Shown in pieces: positions 24,309-33,323 of a DNA stretch of 64,000 bases; the first letter of the stretch is position 1; every line of letters begins with the position of its first letter. Below the pieces are notes generated by a model, which was not told the origin of the DNA, did no database searches, and saw only the letters and a list, made by a program, of their open reading frames with translations. The stretch covers positions 431,277 to 495,276 of the forward strand of contig NZ_LMKQ01000001.1 of NCBI RefSeq assembly GCF_001421565.1, written 5' to 3'. The DNA is from Agromyces sp. Leaf222. GTDB lineage: Bacteria; Actinomycetota; Actinomycetes; Actinomycetales; Microbacteriaceae. Made by a program: the position numbers and the translations under genes.

Positions 24309-25892
24309 ATGCGCGTTGTCCGAGGTGCTGCCGTCTCGGCAGCGGTGATCATGGCAGTAGCGCTCGCCGGGTGTGCGCCGGATCCCGAACCCTACGCACC
24401 ACGCGTGTCCGCCGACGGCCCGCCGCCCGGCGACGCGGTCGAGGTGGCGGAGGGCGGACTCGACAGCGCACTCGATGCGCTGGAGGGCGACATCCAGGAG
24501 ATCCTCGACGCGTCGGGCGTGCCCGGCGCGGCCGTCGCGGTCGTGCACGGAGACGAACTGCTGTTCGCCAAGGGATACGGCGTGCGCGAGGTCGGCGAGG
24601 ACGCACCCGTCGACGAGTCCACCGTCTTCCAGATCGCCTCGATGTCCAAGCCGATCGCCGCGACCGTGGTCGCCTCGCAGCTGGGCGACGGTCTCACCTG
24701 GGACACGCCGGCAGCGCAGTACCTGCCCGGGTTCGCGCTCGCCGACCCGTGGGTCACCGACCACGTCACCGTCGGCGACCTCTTCGCCCATCGCTCGGGA
24801 CTGCCGATGGCCGCGGGCGACTCGCTCGAGGACATCGGCTACGACCGCGACGACATCCTCACGCGGCTCGACCAGCTTTCGCTCGAACCGTTCCGCACGA
24901 CCTACAAGTACGCGAACTTCGGGCTCACCGCGGGAGCCGAAGCGGTCGCGAACGCCGTCGGCACCGAGTGGGAGGAACTGTCGGAGCAGGCCCTGTACGA
25001 GCCGCTCGGCATGGACTCCACGAGTTCGCGCTACGAGGAGTTCCTCGACGAGGACAACCGCGCGACACTGCATGCGCTCGAGGACGGCGAGTTCCAGCCG
25101 CTCTACGAGCGCGATGCCGACGCCCAGACCCCGGCGGGCGGCGTCAGCTCGAACGTGCTCGACCTCGCGAAGTGGATGTCCCTGCTGCTCGACGAGGGCA
25201 CCTTCTCGGGCGAGGAGCTCGTCTCCGCCGATCAGCTCGTCCCAGCGCTCACGCCAGAGATCGTCTCGGGCCAAGCCGGCGCCTCGAACCTGCGCGCGAG
25301 CTTCTACGGCTACGGGTTCAACACCGGAACCGATCCGACGGGCCACACGACGGCGTCGCATTCGGGCGCGTTCTGCCTCGGCGCCGCGACGAACTTCCAG
25401 ATCGTGCCGAGCCTCGGCCTCGGGGTCGTCGCCCTGACGAACGGCGGGCCGATCGGCGTGCCCGAGGCGATCGTCAGCACGTTCCTCGACCGGGTGCAGT
25501 TCGGCGAGGTGCATCGCGACTGGCTGAGCGACTACGGGGGCGCCTTCGCGCACTACTACGAGCCCGCGGGAGACCTCGCCGGCGAGGACCGGCCGACGGA
25601 TGCCGCGGCGCCCGGCCCGCTCGAGGAGTACGCCGGCACCTGGACGAACCCGTACTACGGCGACGCGGTCGTCGAGGTGCAGGGCGACGCGCTCGTGGCC
25701 GCGCTCGGCCCCGACGGTGGATACGAGCTCGAGCTCGAACCGTGGGACGGCGACGAGTTCGCCTTCGTGCCGTCAGGAGAGAATGCGCCGTGGGGGTCGA
25801 AGTCGTCCGCGACGTTCACGCTCGGGGGCGGCGCTGAAACGATGAACCTGGAGTTCTTCGACACGAACGGCCTCGGCACCTGGACCCGCTGA
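24309..25892 (+). CDS. Lipoprotein serine hydrolase, beta-lactamase/class C fold
   Basis: The 527-residue protein starts with a lipoprotein signal (MAVALAGC, lipidated Cys22). The beta-lactamase-type domain has the S111MSK tetrad (nucleophile Ser111, Lys114), the YAN motif in TYKYANFG and a late HSGAFCLG segment in place of KTG. About 100 C-terminal residues form a DUF3471-like beta domain (YAGTWTNPYYGDAVVEVQGDAL). It is thus exported and anchored on the outer face of the membrane, acting as a penicillin-binding-protein-like peptidase or esterase. True antibiotic resistance is not implied. GGGAGG lies 7 nt before the ATG. Confidence 0.9.
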   Translation: MRVVRGAAVSAAVIMAVALAGCAPDPEPYAPRVSADGPPPGDAVEVAEGGLDSALDALEGDIQEILDASGVPGAAVAVVHGDELLFAKGYGVREVGEDAPVDESTVFQIASMSKPIAATVVASQLGDGLTWDTPAAQYLPGFALADPWVTDHVTVGDLFAHRSGLPMAAGDSLEDIGYDRDDILTRLDQLSLEPFRTTYKYANFGLTAGAEAVANAVGTEWEELSEQALYEPLGMDSTSSRYEEFLDEDNRATLHALEDGEFQPLYERDADAQTPAGGVSSNVLDLAKWMSLLLDEGTFSGEELVSADQLVPALTPEIVSGQAGASNLRASFYGYGFNTGTDPTGHTTASHSGAFCLGAATNFQIVPSLGLGVVALTNGGPIGVPEAIVSTFLDRVQFGEVHRDWLSDYGGAFAHYYEPAGDLAGEDRPTDAAAPGPLEEYAGTWTNPYYGDAVVEVQGDALVAALGPDGGYELELEPWDGDEFAFVPSGENAPWGSKSSATFTLGGGAETMNLEFFDTNGLGTWTR

Positions 25893-25907
25893 CGGCGCAC
25901 TGACGGC

Positions 25908-25952
25908 GGGCTGAGCCGGGCCGGGCTGAGCCGGGCCGAGCCGAGCCGAGCT
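25908..25952. repeat. Short tandem repeat between convergent genes
   Basis: GGGCTGAGCCGGGCC occurs twice in tandem (25908-25922 and 25923-25937), followed by three partial GAGCC units to about 25952. It lies between two convergent stop codons. GGCT/AGCC pairs could form short hairpins that terminate transcription. Confidence 0.55.
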
Positions 25953-25972
25953 GCAGGGCAGACCCGTCGCGC

Positions 25973-26941
25973 TCAGGCGCCGGCGGCCACCGCGTTGTGC
26001 AGCCGGTCGCCGTCGACGCCGAAACGCCCGAAGCCGCCGCCGATGTTCGTGAGCAGCACGAAGCAGATGCCGAGCGACGGCGTGATCCAGAACTCGGTGC
26101 CGGCCCATCCGCCGTGGCCGTAGGTGTCGCTCGCCAGCAGGCCGGGAGCCGAGTGGCGCAGGTTCCACGTGAAGCCCCAGTCCTGCCCGCGTGACGCGAT
26201 GTAGGGCTCGAGCTTCGGCACGCCGACGGTGAGCGGGCGCAGCATCGCGGCGTTGGTCACGCGCGACACGAGCGAGCCGTCGTCGCGCAGCAGTGCGCTG
26301 CCGACGGCCAGCAGGTCTTCGGCGCGCCCGAGGAGACCGGCTCCCGGATGCCGCAGGGCGGCGAACTCCGCATAGTCGAGTCCCTGCTCGGCGGCGTCGA
26401 CGGGCGCGTGCCGGCTCGCCGCCGCGTCGAACGTGAAGCCCGTGGCGCCGACGCGCGCTCCGACGGCGGCGACCGCGTGCTCCCACGGCGCGCCGGAGGC
26501 GTGCTCGATGAGCGCGGCGATGCCCTCGTAGGCGAGGGTCGAGTACCGGCTGGCGGTGCCCGCCGCGAAGTCCCGGCCGGGCCGCTGCAGCAGCGCACGC
26601 AGGCCGGGCACGTCCATCGGCGGTTCGGCGATGCCCGAGGTGTGGCTCGCCAGGTGTCGCAGGCGCACGACGTCGTCGCGCCCGGCGCCGAACTCGGGCA
26701 GGGCGTCGGTGAGCGGGGTCTCGGGCGTGATGAGCCCCTGCTCGACGAGGCGCAGCGCGGCGAGCCCGACGATCGGCTTCGTCACCGAGAACAGCGGGTA
26801 GTGCTCGTCGACGGATGTCGCGCCGAACGCCTCGAGTGCGACGATGCCGTCGGGCGTGGCGATGCCGAGCACGGCCGAGGGCAGGGGTCCGTCGTCGACG
26901 TTGCGGCGGGTCCAGTCGAAGGCGTGGTCGAAGATCGGCAT
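25973..26941 (-). CDS. Serine hydrolase, beta-lactamase family (cytoplasmic)
   Basis: The 322-residue protein has the class C beta-lactamase/esterase motifs S52VTK, the tyrosine motif in SRYSTLAYEG (YST) and a terminal HGGWAGTEFW that replaces KTG. There is no signal peptide, unlike the lipoprotein of the same fold at 24309, so it is more likely an intracellular esterase or D-amidase. GGAAGG lies 6 nt before the ATG. The 2-hydroxyacid dehydrogenase gene ends 50 bp upstream on the same strand, so the two may be co-transcribed. Confidence 0.9.
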   Translation of the reverse strand: MPIFDHAFDWTRRNVDDGPLPSAVLGIATPDGIVALEAFGATSVDEHYPLFSVTKPIVGLAALRLVEQGLITPETPLTDALPEFGAGRDDVVRLRHLASHTSGIAEPPMDVPGLRALLQRPGRDFAAGTASRYSTLAYEGIAALIEHASGAPWEHAVAAVGARVGATGFTFDAAASRHAPVDAAEQGLDYAEFAALRHPGAGLLGRAEDLLAVGSALLRDDGSLVSRVTNAAMLRPLTVGVPKLEPYIASRGQDWGFTWNLRHSAPGLLASDTYGHGGWAGTEFWITPSLGICFVLLTNIGGGFGRFGVDGDRLHNAVAAGA

Positions 26942-26991
26942 GGGATCCTTCCGGGTGTTCGGGTGGCGTTGCGAGTGCGGGGTGCCGCGGC

Positions 26992-27915
26992 TCAGCTGCG
27001 CAGCACGACGTTGCGCGGCTCGTCGGCGCGGAGCATCCGCTCGACCTGGTCGCGCACGAGGCGGGCCATGCGCGGCATCATCGCGGTGGAGGCGCCGCCG
27101 ACGTGCGGTGAGACGAGCACGTTCGGCAGGGCGAAGAGCGGGTGCCCGTCGGGCAGCGGCTCGGGCTCGGTGACGTCGAGGGCGAAGCGCAGCCGGCCGC
27201 GGCTCGCATGGTCGAGGATCGCGTCGGTGTCGGCCACGCGGCCGCGGGCGATGTTCACGACGAGCGCGCCGTCGGGCAGCGCTGACAGGAAGGCGTCGTC
27301 GACGAGCGCGGTGGTGTCGTCGGCGAGGGGCACGCCCACGATGACGATCTCGGCGTCGGGCAGCAACGACGGCAGTTCGTCGATGCCGTGGATGCGGCCG
27401 CGCTCGTCGTCACGGGCGCGGCTGGCGACGCGGGTGACCTCGACCTCGAACGGCAGCAGCCGCTCCTCGATGGCCTTGCCGACACCGCCGTAGCCGACGA
27501 GCAGCACGCGCCGGTCGGCGAGGCTCGCGTGTCGGGCGGGTGCCCAGCGGCCCTCGCCGGCGGCGCGCACGAAGTCGGGGATGCCGCGCTGGGCCGCGAG
27601 CACGAGGGCGAGCGTCAGCTCGGCGGTCGAGGTCTCGTGCACGGATGCCGCGTTCGCGTAGACGTGCCCCGGCGGCAGCGCCTCGGCGATGTCGTCGTAG
27701 CCGATCGACTGCGACTGCACGAGGCGCGTGGTGACGCCCGAGAGCGCGCCGAGCTTCGCCGAGGCGCCCATGTACGGCGGCACGACGAGGTCGATGCGGT
27801 CGGCGGGAGCAGGGCCCGTGAGATCCCAGAGCACCACGTCGACGCCCTCGGGCAGCGGGCCGACCGCATCGCGCAGGGTGGCGCCGGGCAGGGACACGAG
27901 CAGGGAGTCGGTCAT
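26992..27915 (-). CDS. D-isomer-specific 2-hydroxyacid dehydrogenase
   Basis: The 307-residue NAD(P)-dependent reductase has the Rossmann motif VLLVGYGGVGKAIEERL, and the catalytic triad is visible as Arg in VVNIARGRVAD, Glu in DVTEPEPLPDGHPLF and His in SPHVGGAS. The N-terminal domain is short and divergent (no clear substrate loop), as in the glyoxylate/hydroxypyruvate reductase-like subgroup. Reaction: reduction of a 2-oxo acid to a D-2-hydroxy acid. It lies between the TetR gene (27971) and the beta-lactamase-fold gene on the same strand; the TetR stop is 56 bp upstream. Confidence 0.92.
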   Translation of the reverse strand: MTDSLLVSLPGATLRDAVGPLPEGVDVVLWDLTGPAPADRIDLVVPPYMGASAKLGALSGVTTRLVQSQSIGYDDIAEALPPGHVYANAASVHETSTAELTLALVLAAQRGIPDFVRAAGEGRWAPARHASLADRRVLLVGYGGVGKAIEERLLPFEVEVTRVASRARDDERGRIHGIDELPSLLPDAEIVIVGVPLADDTTALVDDAFLSALPDGALVVNIARGRVADTDAILDHASRGRLRFALDVTEPEPLPDGHPLFALPNVLVSPHVGGASTAMMPRMARLVRDQVERMLRADEPRNVVLRS

Positions 27916-27970
27916 GGTTCGATCCTCTCAGGGCGCGGGGCCGCGGCATCCGCCACCTGATGGCCGGGCC

Positions 27971-28579
27971 TCACGGCAGCTGCTCGACCTGCGCGCGGAT
28001 GATGCGCTCGGCGACGCCCATGGCCTCGTCGCTGGGCGCGATCTCGTCGAAGCCGTGCAGCACGCCGTCGACCGCGAGCGAGGCGATGCCGTGGCTCATG
28101 GCGCACAGCTGCAGGAACGTGCTCTCGACGTCGCCCGTGATGTCCCCGGCGGCGTGCACCTCGACGACGAGGGCGCGCAGGCCGGCGAGGGCGGCGAGGC
28201 GGGCGCGGTCGAGCGTCTCGTCGCCGCGGGCGATGCTCGGGGTGCGGAACATGGCGTCGAAGTGGGCCGGGTTTCGTTGCGCGAAGGCCACGAACTCGAG
28301 CGAGTCCTGCACGAGCCGCTCACGCCCCGGCAGATGTGCTGCGCGCTCCTGCGCCGTGCAGAGCTCGTCGTCGAGCAGGGCGAGGCCCTCGAGCGCGAGG
28401 GCGCGGATCATGCCCTCGCGGCTGCCGAAGAAGTGCGTCGGAGCGGCGTGGGAGAGGCCGGCGCGGCGCGCGACCTCGCGGAGGCCGACGCTGTTCACGC
28501 CCTGCTCGCGCGCGAGCTCCTCCATGGCGCGCAGGAGTGCTGCTCGCCCGGGGGCGCCGGTGGGGATCGTGTCGGTCAT
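27971..28579 (-). CDS. TetR family transcriptional regulator
   Basis: The 202-residue protein has the TetR helix-turn-helix at the N terminus (RAALLRAMEELAREQGVNSVGLREVARRAGLSHAAPTHFFGSREGMIRAL) and a TetR_C_33-like helical C-terminal domain. It is divergent from the FMN split-barrel gene at 28710. The intergenic region holds two perfect palindromes of the same consensus on the promoter of that gene. It therefore very probably represses the split-barrel gene and possibly itself. The inducer is unknown. Confidence 0.92.
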   Translation of the reverse strand: MTDTIPTGAPGRAALLRAMEELAREQGVNSVGLREVARRAGLSHAAPTHFFGSREGMIRALALEGLALLDDELCTAQERAAHLPGRERLVQDSLEFVAFAQRNPAHFDAMFRTPSIARGDETLDRARLAALAGLRALVVEVHAAGDITGDVESTFLQLCAMSHGIASLAVDGVLHGFDEIAPSDEAMGVAERIIRAQVEQLP

Positions 28580-28643
28580 CGTGTTCCCATCGTCGTTGCC
28601 GAGTCGTCATCGGGCAAGTGCCCGGGACCCGCTCCAGAAAGCA

Positions 28644-28692
28644 CTTGACAATGTCAAGCTCTCGTTCGTACACTCGCTTTACATTGTAAAGC
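28644..28692 (+). promoter_or_regulatory. Promoter with two TetR operators
   Basis: CTTGACAATGTCAAG (28644-28658) and GCTTTACATTGTAAAGC (28676-28692) are perfect palindromes with the shared core CTTKACANTGTMAAG. The first contains the -35 TTGACA (28645-28650); TACACT (28669-28674) is the -10 after 18 nt, and the second palindrome covers the expected start site near 28681. This is a textbook repression layout for the gene at 28710. Confidence 0.85.
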
Positions 28693-28709
28693 TACAGAGG
28701 GGGATCGAC

Positions 28710-29204
28710 ATGGTCGACATCGAACGGGGCGACGTCTGGAAGGCGATCACCGCCGAGAACTTCATGGTCATCGGCATGGTGACCGCGCGCGGCGAATCGC
28801 GCACCGCAGGGGTCATGCACGCCGTGCACGGCGAGCGCGTCTGGTTCACCAGCCACGACCTCGCCTGGAAGACGCGGCACATCGCCGCCAACCCGAACGT
28901 CTCGATCACCGTGCCGATCGCGAAGCGCGTTCCGCTCATGCCGTGGATCAAGATCCCCGCCGCCACCGTCACGTTCGCCGGCGACGCCGAGGTCGTGCCG
29001 CTGTCGGCCATGCCCGAACACGTGCGCGGCGCCCTGCTCGACGACCTCGAGGTCACCGACGGCGGCGACCACGGCAGCATCGTCGGCGTCAGCGTGCGGC
29101 CGACCGGCGACTTCGTCACGTACGGCGTGGGCGTGTCGGCGCTCGGCATGCGCGACACCGAACTGGCCGCAGGGCGTGTGCGCGCGGTATCCGTCTCGGC
29201 CTGA
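28710..29204 (+). CDS. Pyridoxamine 5'-phosphate oxidase-like FMN-binding split-barrel protein
   Basis: The 164-residue protein has the split-barrel pattern: NFMVIGMVTARGESRTAGVMHAVHGERVWFTSHDLAWKTRHIAANPNVSITVPI, in which the strand-turn-strand and the W-T-hydrophobic-N-V-S motif match the PNPOx/general-stress FMN families. Members reduce or bind FMN or F420 and often act on xenobiotics. Specificity is not readable. AGAGGGGG lies 7 nt before the ATG. It is controlled by the divergent TetR regulator through the operators described at 28644-28692. Confidence 0.88.
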   Translation: MVDIERGDVWKAITAENFMVIGMVTARGESRTAGVMHAVHGERVWFTSHDLAWKTRHIAANPNVSITVPIAKRVPLMPWIKIPAATVTFAGDAEVVPLSAMPEHVRGALLDDLEVTDGGDHGSIVGVSVRPTGDFVTYGVGVSALGMRDTELAAGRVRAVSVSA

Positions 29205-29237
29205 CCCCGGGGCGCGGCGGCTGCTACCGTAACGCTC

Positions 29238-29813
29238 ATGGATGACGCGGGGGCCGGATCCAGTTCCGGAGGCAGGCACGAGGCGGCCGCCGATGCGGCG
29301 GCGCGCGACGACCACCGGGTGAAGCCCGAGAACGTGCGCGCCGAGGCGCTGAAGGAGCGCGTCTACGCGACCTTCACGGGCCTCGCCATCGTGCTCGTGC
29401 AGCTGACGAACGTCGACCACCTCGTCGCGGGCCGCGTCGCGATCGAGCTGGTCGTGGGCATCCTCGCGATCACGGCCGCCGGCCTGGCCGCCGACGTCAT
29501 CTCGTTCCTCTCGGTGCACTCCAGGTTCCCCGACGGCCACGAGGTGCGGGTCATGCTCCGCATCGCGGCCTCGGCGCTCGCCTCGGCCGGCGTGCCGGTG
29601 GTCGTGCTCGTGCTCGCGGCCGTCGGCCTCGTCGAGCTCGAGACGGCGCTGCGCATCGTCTCGGTCGTGTACGTCGTGACGCTCGGCGTGATCGCCTACC
29701 TTGGCGTGCGACGCACCCATGCGGCCTGGTGGAAGCAACTCGTCGCGCTCGCGACGCTCATGGCGGTCGGGCTCAGCGTGGTGCTGATCCAACTCGCCGC
29801 GCACGGCCACTGA
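29238..29813 (+). CDS. Integral membrane protein of unknown function
   Basis: The 191-residue protein has a hydrophilic N terminus of about 40 residues followed by four hydrophobic segments (about 45-65, 68-90, 105-130, 135-190). No enzymatic motif is recognised. TACCGT ends 7 nt before the ATG and no Shine-Dalgarno is present, so the mRNA is probably leaderless and separate from the split-barrel gene 33 bp upstream. It converges on the rhamnulokinase gene with only 10 bp between stop codons. Confidence 0.75.
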   Translation: MDDAGAGSSSGGRHEAAADAAARDDHRVKPENVRAEALKERVYATFTGLAIVLVQLTNVDHLVAGRVAIELVVGILAITAAGLAADVISFLSVHSRFPDGHEVRVMLRIAASALASAGVPVVVLVLAAVGLVELETALRIVSVVYVVTLGVIAYLGVRRTHAAWWKQLVALATLMAVGLSVVLIQLAAHGH

Positions 29814-29823
29814 TCGCCACGCC

Positions 29824-31290
29824 TCAGCGGGCGCTGGGCTCGTAGCGGCGCGGCTCGAACGCGGTCGCGACCAGTGCGCGCAGGTCCTCGAGCGAGCCGT
29901 GCGCGAACCCCGCAGCCCGAGCCTGCACGAGCACGTTGCCGATCGCGGTCGCCTCGACCGGGCCCGCGAGCACGGGTAGGCCGGAGCGGTCGGCCGTGCG
30001 GCGGCAGAGCAGCTCGTTGAGCGCGCCGCCGCCGACGATGTGGATCGTCTCGACGTCGACGCCCGAGAGCACGGATGCCTGGCGCACGGTGCCGGCGAAC
30101 GCCTCGGCGAGCGACTCGATGATCGAGCGGGCGAACTCGGCGCGCGTCTGCGGCGCCGGAACGCCGTGCTCGACGCACCACTCCGCGATGCGGCCCGGCA
30201 GGTCGCCCGGCGCCATGAACCGGGGGTCGTCCGCGTCGAACACGGCAACCGGCGCGGTGACGGATGCCGCGGCCGCGAGCAGTTCGGACAGCACGATCGT
30301 CTCGCCGTCCCGCTCCCACCAGCGCACCGACTCCGACAGCAGCCAGAGGCCCATGACGTTGTGCAGGAACCGCACGCGCCCGTCGACGCCCGCCTCGTTC
30401 GTGAAGTTCGCGTCGCGCGCGGCATCCGTCGTCACCGGATGCTCGAGCTCGACGCCCACGAGGCCCCAGGTGCCGCACGAGATGTAGGCCGCCGACTCGG
30501 CGCGCATCGGCACGGCCACGACCGCCGAGGCGGTGTCGTGCGAGCCGACCGCGACGACCTCGACGCCCGCGGGGGCGCCGAGCTGTGCGGCGACCGCCGG
30601 CCGAAGGGAGCCGAGCGAGTCGCCGGGCGCGACGATCGGTGCGAAGACGGATGCCGGGAGCCCGAGCCGTTCGATGAGCTCGTCGTCCCACTCCCCGGTG
30701 TGCACGCCGACGAGCCCGGTCGTCGAGGCGTTCGTGCGCTCCGCGACCCGGCGGCCCGTGAGCTGGAACGCGATGAGGTCGGGCACGAGCAGGAGGGAGT
30801 CGGCGAGCCCGAGGCCTCCGCCCTGCCGGCCGGAACCGGGGCCGGCGGCTGGGCCTGAGGCGCGCTCGGCCGCGAGCTGGTACACCGTGTTGAACGGCAG
30901 GAACTGCAGGCCGTTGCGGCGGTAGAGCTCGGCGAACGGCACGACCGCGTGCACCTGGTCGACCGCGGCCTCGTTGCGCTCGTCGCGGTAGTGGAACGGC
31001 TCGCCCAGCATGCGGTCGCCGCGCAGCAGCCCGTAGTCGACCGCCCACGAGTCGATGCCGATCGAGGCGACCGCCGGGTCGCGCCGGAACGCGTCGGCGA
31101 GGCCGGCCGTCAGGTCGCGGTACAGGCCCGTGAAGTCCCAGTGCAGGCCCGACGCGAGCCGCACCGGCCCGTTCGGGAACCGGGCGACGTGGTCGAGCTC
31201 GAGCGCGCCGGCGCGCTGGTCGACCCGGCCCAGGATGACGCGCCCGCTCGTCGCGCCGAGGTCGACCGCCGCGACGGTGCCCGCGCTCAT
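29824..31290 (-). CDS. rhaB: Rhamnulokinase
   Basis: The 488-residue FGGY-family kinase phosphorylates L-rhamnulose to L-rhamnulose 1-phosphate. It begins VAAVDLGATSGRVILG, has GIDSWAVDYGLL, GSHDTASAVVAVP, the ISCGTWGLVGVELE segment characteristic of rhamnulokinases, and IHIVGGGALNELLCR near the C terminus. A Gly/Pro/Ser insert around residue 145-158 is unusual. The ATG overlaps the stop of the aldolase-dehydrogenase gene by 4 nt, and this is the last gene of the rhamnose operon. Confidence 0.95.
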   Translation of the reverse strand: MSAGTVAAVDLGATSGRVILGRVDQRAGALELDHVARFPNGPVRLASGLHWDFTGLYRDLTAGLADAFRRDPAVASIGIDSWAVDYGLLRGDRMLGEPFHYRDERNEAAVDQVHAVVPFAELYRRNGLQFLPFNTVYQLAAERASGPAAGPGSGRQGGGLGLADSLLLVPDLIAFQLTGRRVAERTNASTTGLVGVHTGEWDDELIERLGLPASVFAPIVAPGDSLGSLRPAVAAQLGAPAGVEVVAVGSHDTASAVVAVPMRAESAAYISCGTWGLVGVELEHPVTTDAARDANFTNEAGVDGRVRFLHNVMGLWLLSESVRWWERDGETIVLSELLAAAASVTAPVAVFDADDPRFMAPGDLPGRIAEWCVEHGVPAPQTRAEFARSIIESLAEAFAGTVRQASVLSGVDVETIHIVGGGALNELLCRRTADRSGLPVLAGPVEATAIGNVLVQARAAGFAHGSLEDLRALVATAFEPRRYEPSAR

Positions 31291-33323
31291 CGCAGGAAGG
31301 CGGCCGCGACGCCCGCGTCGACGGGGATGTGCAGGCCGGTCGTGTGGCTGAGCTCGGGGCCCGTGAGCACGATCACCGCGTTCGCGACGTGCTCGGGCAG
31401 CACCTCGCGCTTCAGGATCGTGCGCTGGGCGTAGAACTTGCCGAGGTCCTCCTCCTCGATGCCGTAGGTCTTGGCGCGGTTCGCACCCCAGCCGCTCGCG
31501 AAGATGCCGGAGCCGCGCACGACGCCGTCGGGGTTGATGCCGTTCACCTTGATGCCGTACTCGCCGAGCTCGACCGCGAGCAGGCGAACCTGGTGGGCCT
31601 GGTCGGCCTTCGTCGCCGAGTACGCGATGTTGTTCGGCCCGGCGAACACCGAGTTCTTCGAGGAGATGTAGATGATGTCGCCGCCGAGGCCCTGGTCGAT
31701 GAGCACGCGCGCCGCGGCCTTCGAGACGAGGAACGAGCCCTTGGCCATGACGTCGTGCTGCAGGTCCCAGTCGGCCTCGGTCGTCTCGAGCAGGGGCTTC
31801 GAGAGCGAGAGTCCGGCGTTGTTCACCACGAGGTCGAGACCGCCGAACGCGAGCACCGCGTCGTCGATCGCGCGCTGGATCGCCGCGCCGTCGGTGACGT
31901 TCGCCTGCACGCCGATCGCGACATCCGCGTTGCCGAGCTCTGCTGCCGCCGCCTGCGCCTTCTCGAGGTCGAGGTCGGCGATCACGACGCACGCCCCCTC
32001 GGCCGCGAGGCGGGTCGCGATGGCCTTGCCGATGCCGGATGCCGCGCCCGTCACGAGCGCGATGCGGCCCGCGTGCGGCTTCGGCTTCGGCATGCGCTGG
32101 AGCTTGGCCTCCTCGAGCGCCCAGTACTCGATCGCGAACTTCTCGGCGTCGCTGATGGGGGAGTAGGTCGAGAGCGCCTCGGCACCGCGCATGACGTTGA
32201 TCGCGTTGACGTAGAACTCGCCGGCGACGCGCGCGGTCTGCTTGTTCGCGCCGTAGCTGAACATGCCGACGCCCGGGATGAGCACGATGAGCGGGTCGGC
32301 GCCGCGGATCGCGGGGCTCTCGGCGGTCGCGTGCGCGTCGTAGTACGCCTGGTAGTCGGCGCGGTACGCCTGGTGCAGTTCCTGCAGGCGGGCGACCGAG
32401 TCCTCGATGCTCGCGGATGCCGGAAGGTCGAGCACCATCGGCTTGACCTTCGTGCGCAGGAAGTGGTCGGGGCAGCTCGTACCGAGGGCCGCGAGCGGGG
32501 CGAGCTTCTCGCGACTGAGGAAGTCGAGCACCTCTGGCGCGTCGGTGAAGTGGCCGACCATGGGCTTGTCGTGGCTCGCGAGTCCGCGCACGGTCGCGGC
32601 GAGGGCGGCGGCCTTCGCGCGGCGCTCGCCGGGCTCGAGCGGCTCGAAGCCGTCGACGACCGGGCCGAACGGCTCCGCGGCCCCGTGCTCGGCGATGTAC
32701 GCGGCGGCGGTGTCGATGATCCAGAGCGAGTTCGCCTCGGTCTCCTCGGACGTGTCGCCCCATGCGGTGATGCCGTGCCCGCCGAGGATGCAGCCGATCG
32801 CGGCGGGGTTCGCCGCCTTGATCTCGGCGATGTCGAGTCCGAGCTGGAAGCCGGGGCGGCGCCACGGCACCCACACGACCTTCTCGCCGAAGACCTTCGC
32901 GGTCAGCTCCTCGCCGTCGGCCGCCGTGGCGATCGCGATGCCCGAGTCGGGGTGCAGGTGGTCGACGTGCGCCGCGTCGACGAGGCCGTGCATGGCCGTG
33001 TCGATCGACGGTGCCGCGCCGCCCTTGCCGTGCAGCGTGTAGTCGAACGCGGCGACCATCTCGTCTTCACGGTCGAGGCCGGGGTACACGTCGACGAGCG
33101 CGCGCAGCCGGTCGAGCCGCAGCACCGCGAGGCCCTGCTCGGTGAGCGTGCCGAGGTCGCCGCCCGAGCCCTTGACCCACATGAGCTCGACGGGCTCGCC
33201 CGTGACCGGATCGGTCTCGGTGCCCTTGGCCGAGGTGTTGCCACCGGCGTAGTTCGTGTTCTTGGGGTCGGCGCCGAGGCGGTTCGACCGCGCGATGAGG
33301 TCGGCTGCAGCCTGGTTCGTCAT
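31287..33323 (-). CDS. rhaD: Bifunctional rhamnulose-1-phosphate aldolase/short-chain dehydrogenase
   Basis: The 678-residue fusion has an N-terminal class II aldolase domain (NYAGGNTSAKG, zinc-binding HLHPDSG, CILGGHGITAWG; about 1-400) and a C-terminal SDR domain (about 425-678) with VTGAASGIGKA, VNNAGLSLSKP, the active-site stretch YISSKNSVF and the SATK lysine. The aldolase yields dihydroxyacetone phosphate and L-lactaldehyde, and the SDR is thought to oxidise lactaldehyde. It overlaps the upstream hydrolase gene and the downstream kinase gene by 4 nt each, so the proteins are translationally coupled. Confidence 0.95.
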   Translation of the reverse strand: MTNQAAADLIARSNRLGADPKNTNYAGGNTSAKGTETDPVTGEPVELMWVKGSGGDLGTLTEQGLAVLRLDRLRALVDVYPGLDREDEMVAAFDYTLHGKGGAAPSIDTAMHGLVDAAHVDHLHPDSGIAIATAADGEELTAKVFGEKVVWVPWRRPGFQLGLDIAEIKAANPAAIGCILGGHGITAWGDTSEETEANSLWIIDTAAAYIAEHGAAEPFGPVVDGFEPLEPGERRAKAAALAATVRGLASHDKPMVGHFTDAPEVLDFLSREKLAPLAALGTSCPDHFLRTKVKPMVLDLPASASIEDSVARLQELHQAYRADYQAYYDAHATAESPAIRGADPLIVLIPGVGMFSYGANKQTARVAGEFYVNAINVMRGAEALSTYSPISDAEKFAIEYWALEEAKLQRMPKPKPHAGRIALVTGAASGIGKAIATRLAAEGACVVIADLDLEKAQAAAAELGNADVAIGVQANVTDGAAIQRAIDDAVLAFGGLDLVVNNAGLSLSKPLLETTEADWDLQHDVMAKGSFLVSKAAARVLIDQGLGGDIIYISSKNSVFAGPNNIAYSATKADQAHQVRLLAVELGEYGIKVNGINPDGVVRGSGIFASGWGANRAKTYGIEEEDLGKFYAQRTILKREVLPEHVANAVIVLTGPELSHTTGLHIPVDAGVAAAFLR

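Noticed and set aside
24309..25892. Antibiotic-resistance beta-lactamase
   Set aside because: The fold and SxxK are present, but the KTG motif is replaced and the lipoprotein anchor plus DUF3471-like domain fit an esterase or peptidase; resistance cannot be claimed.
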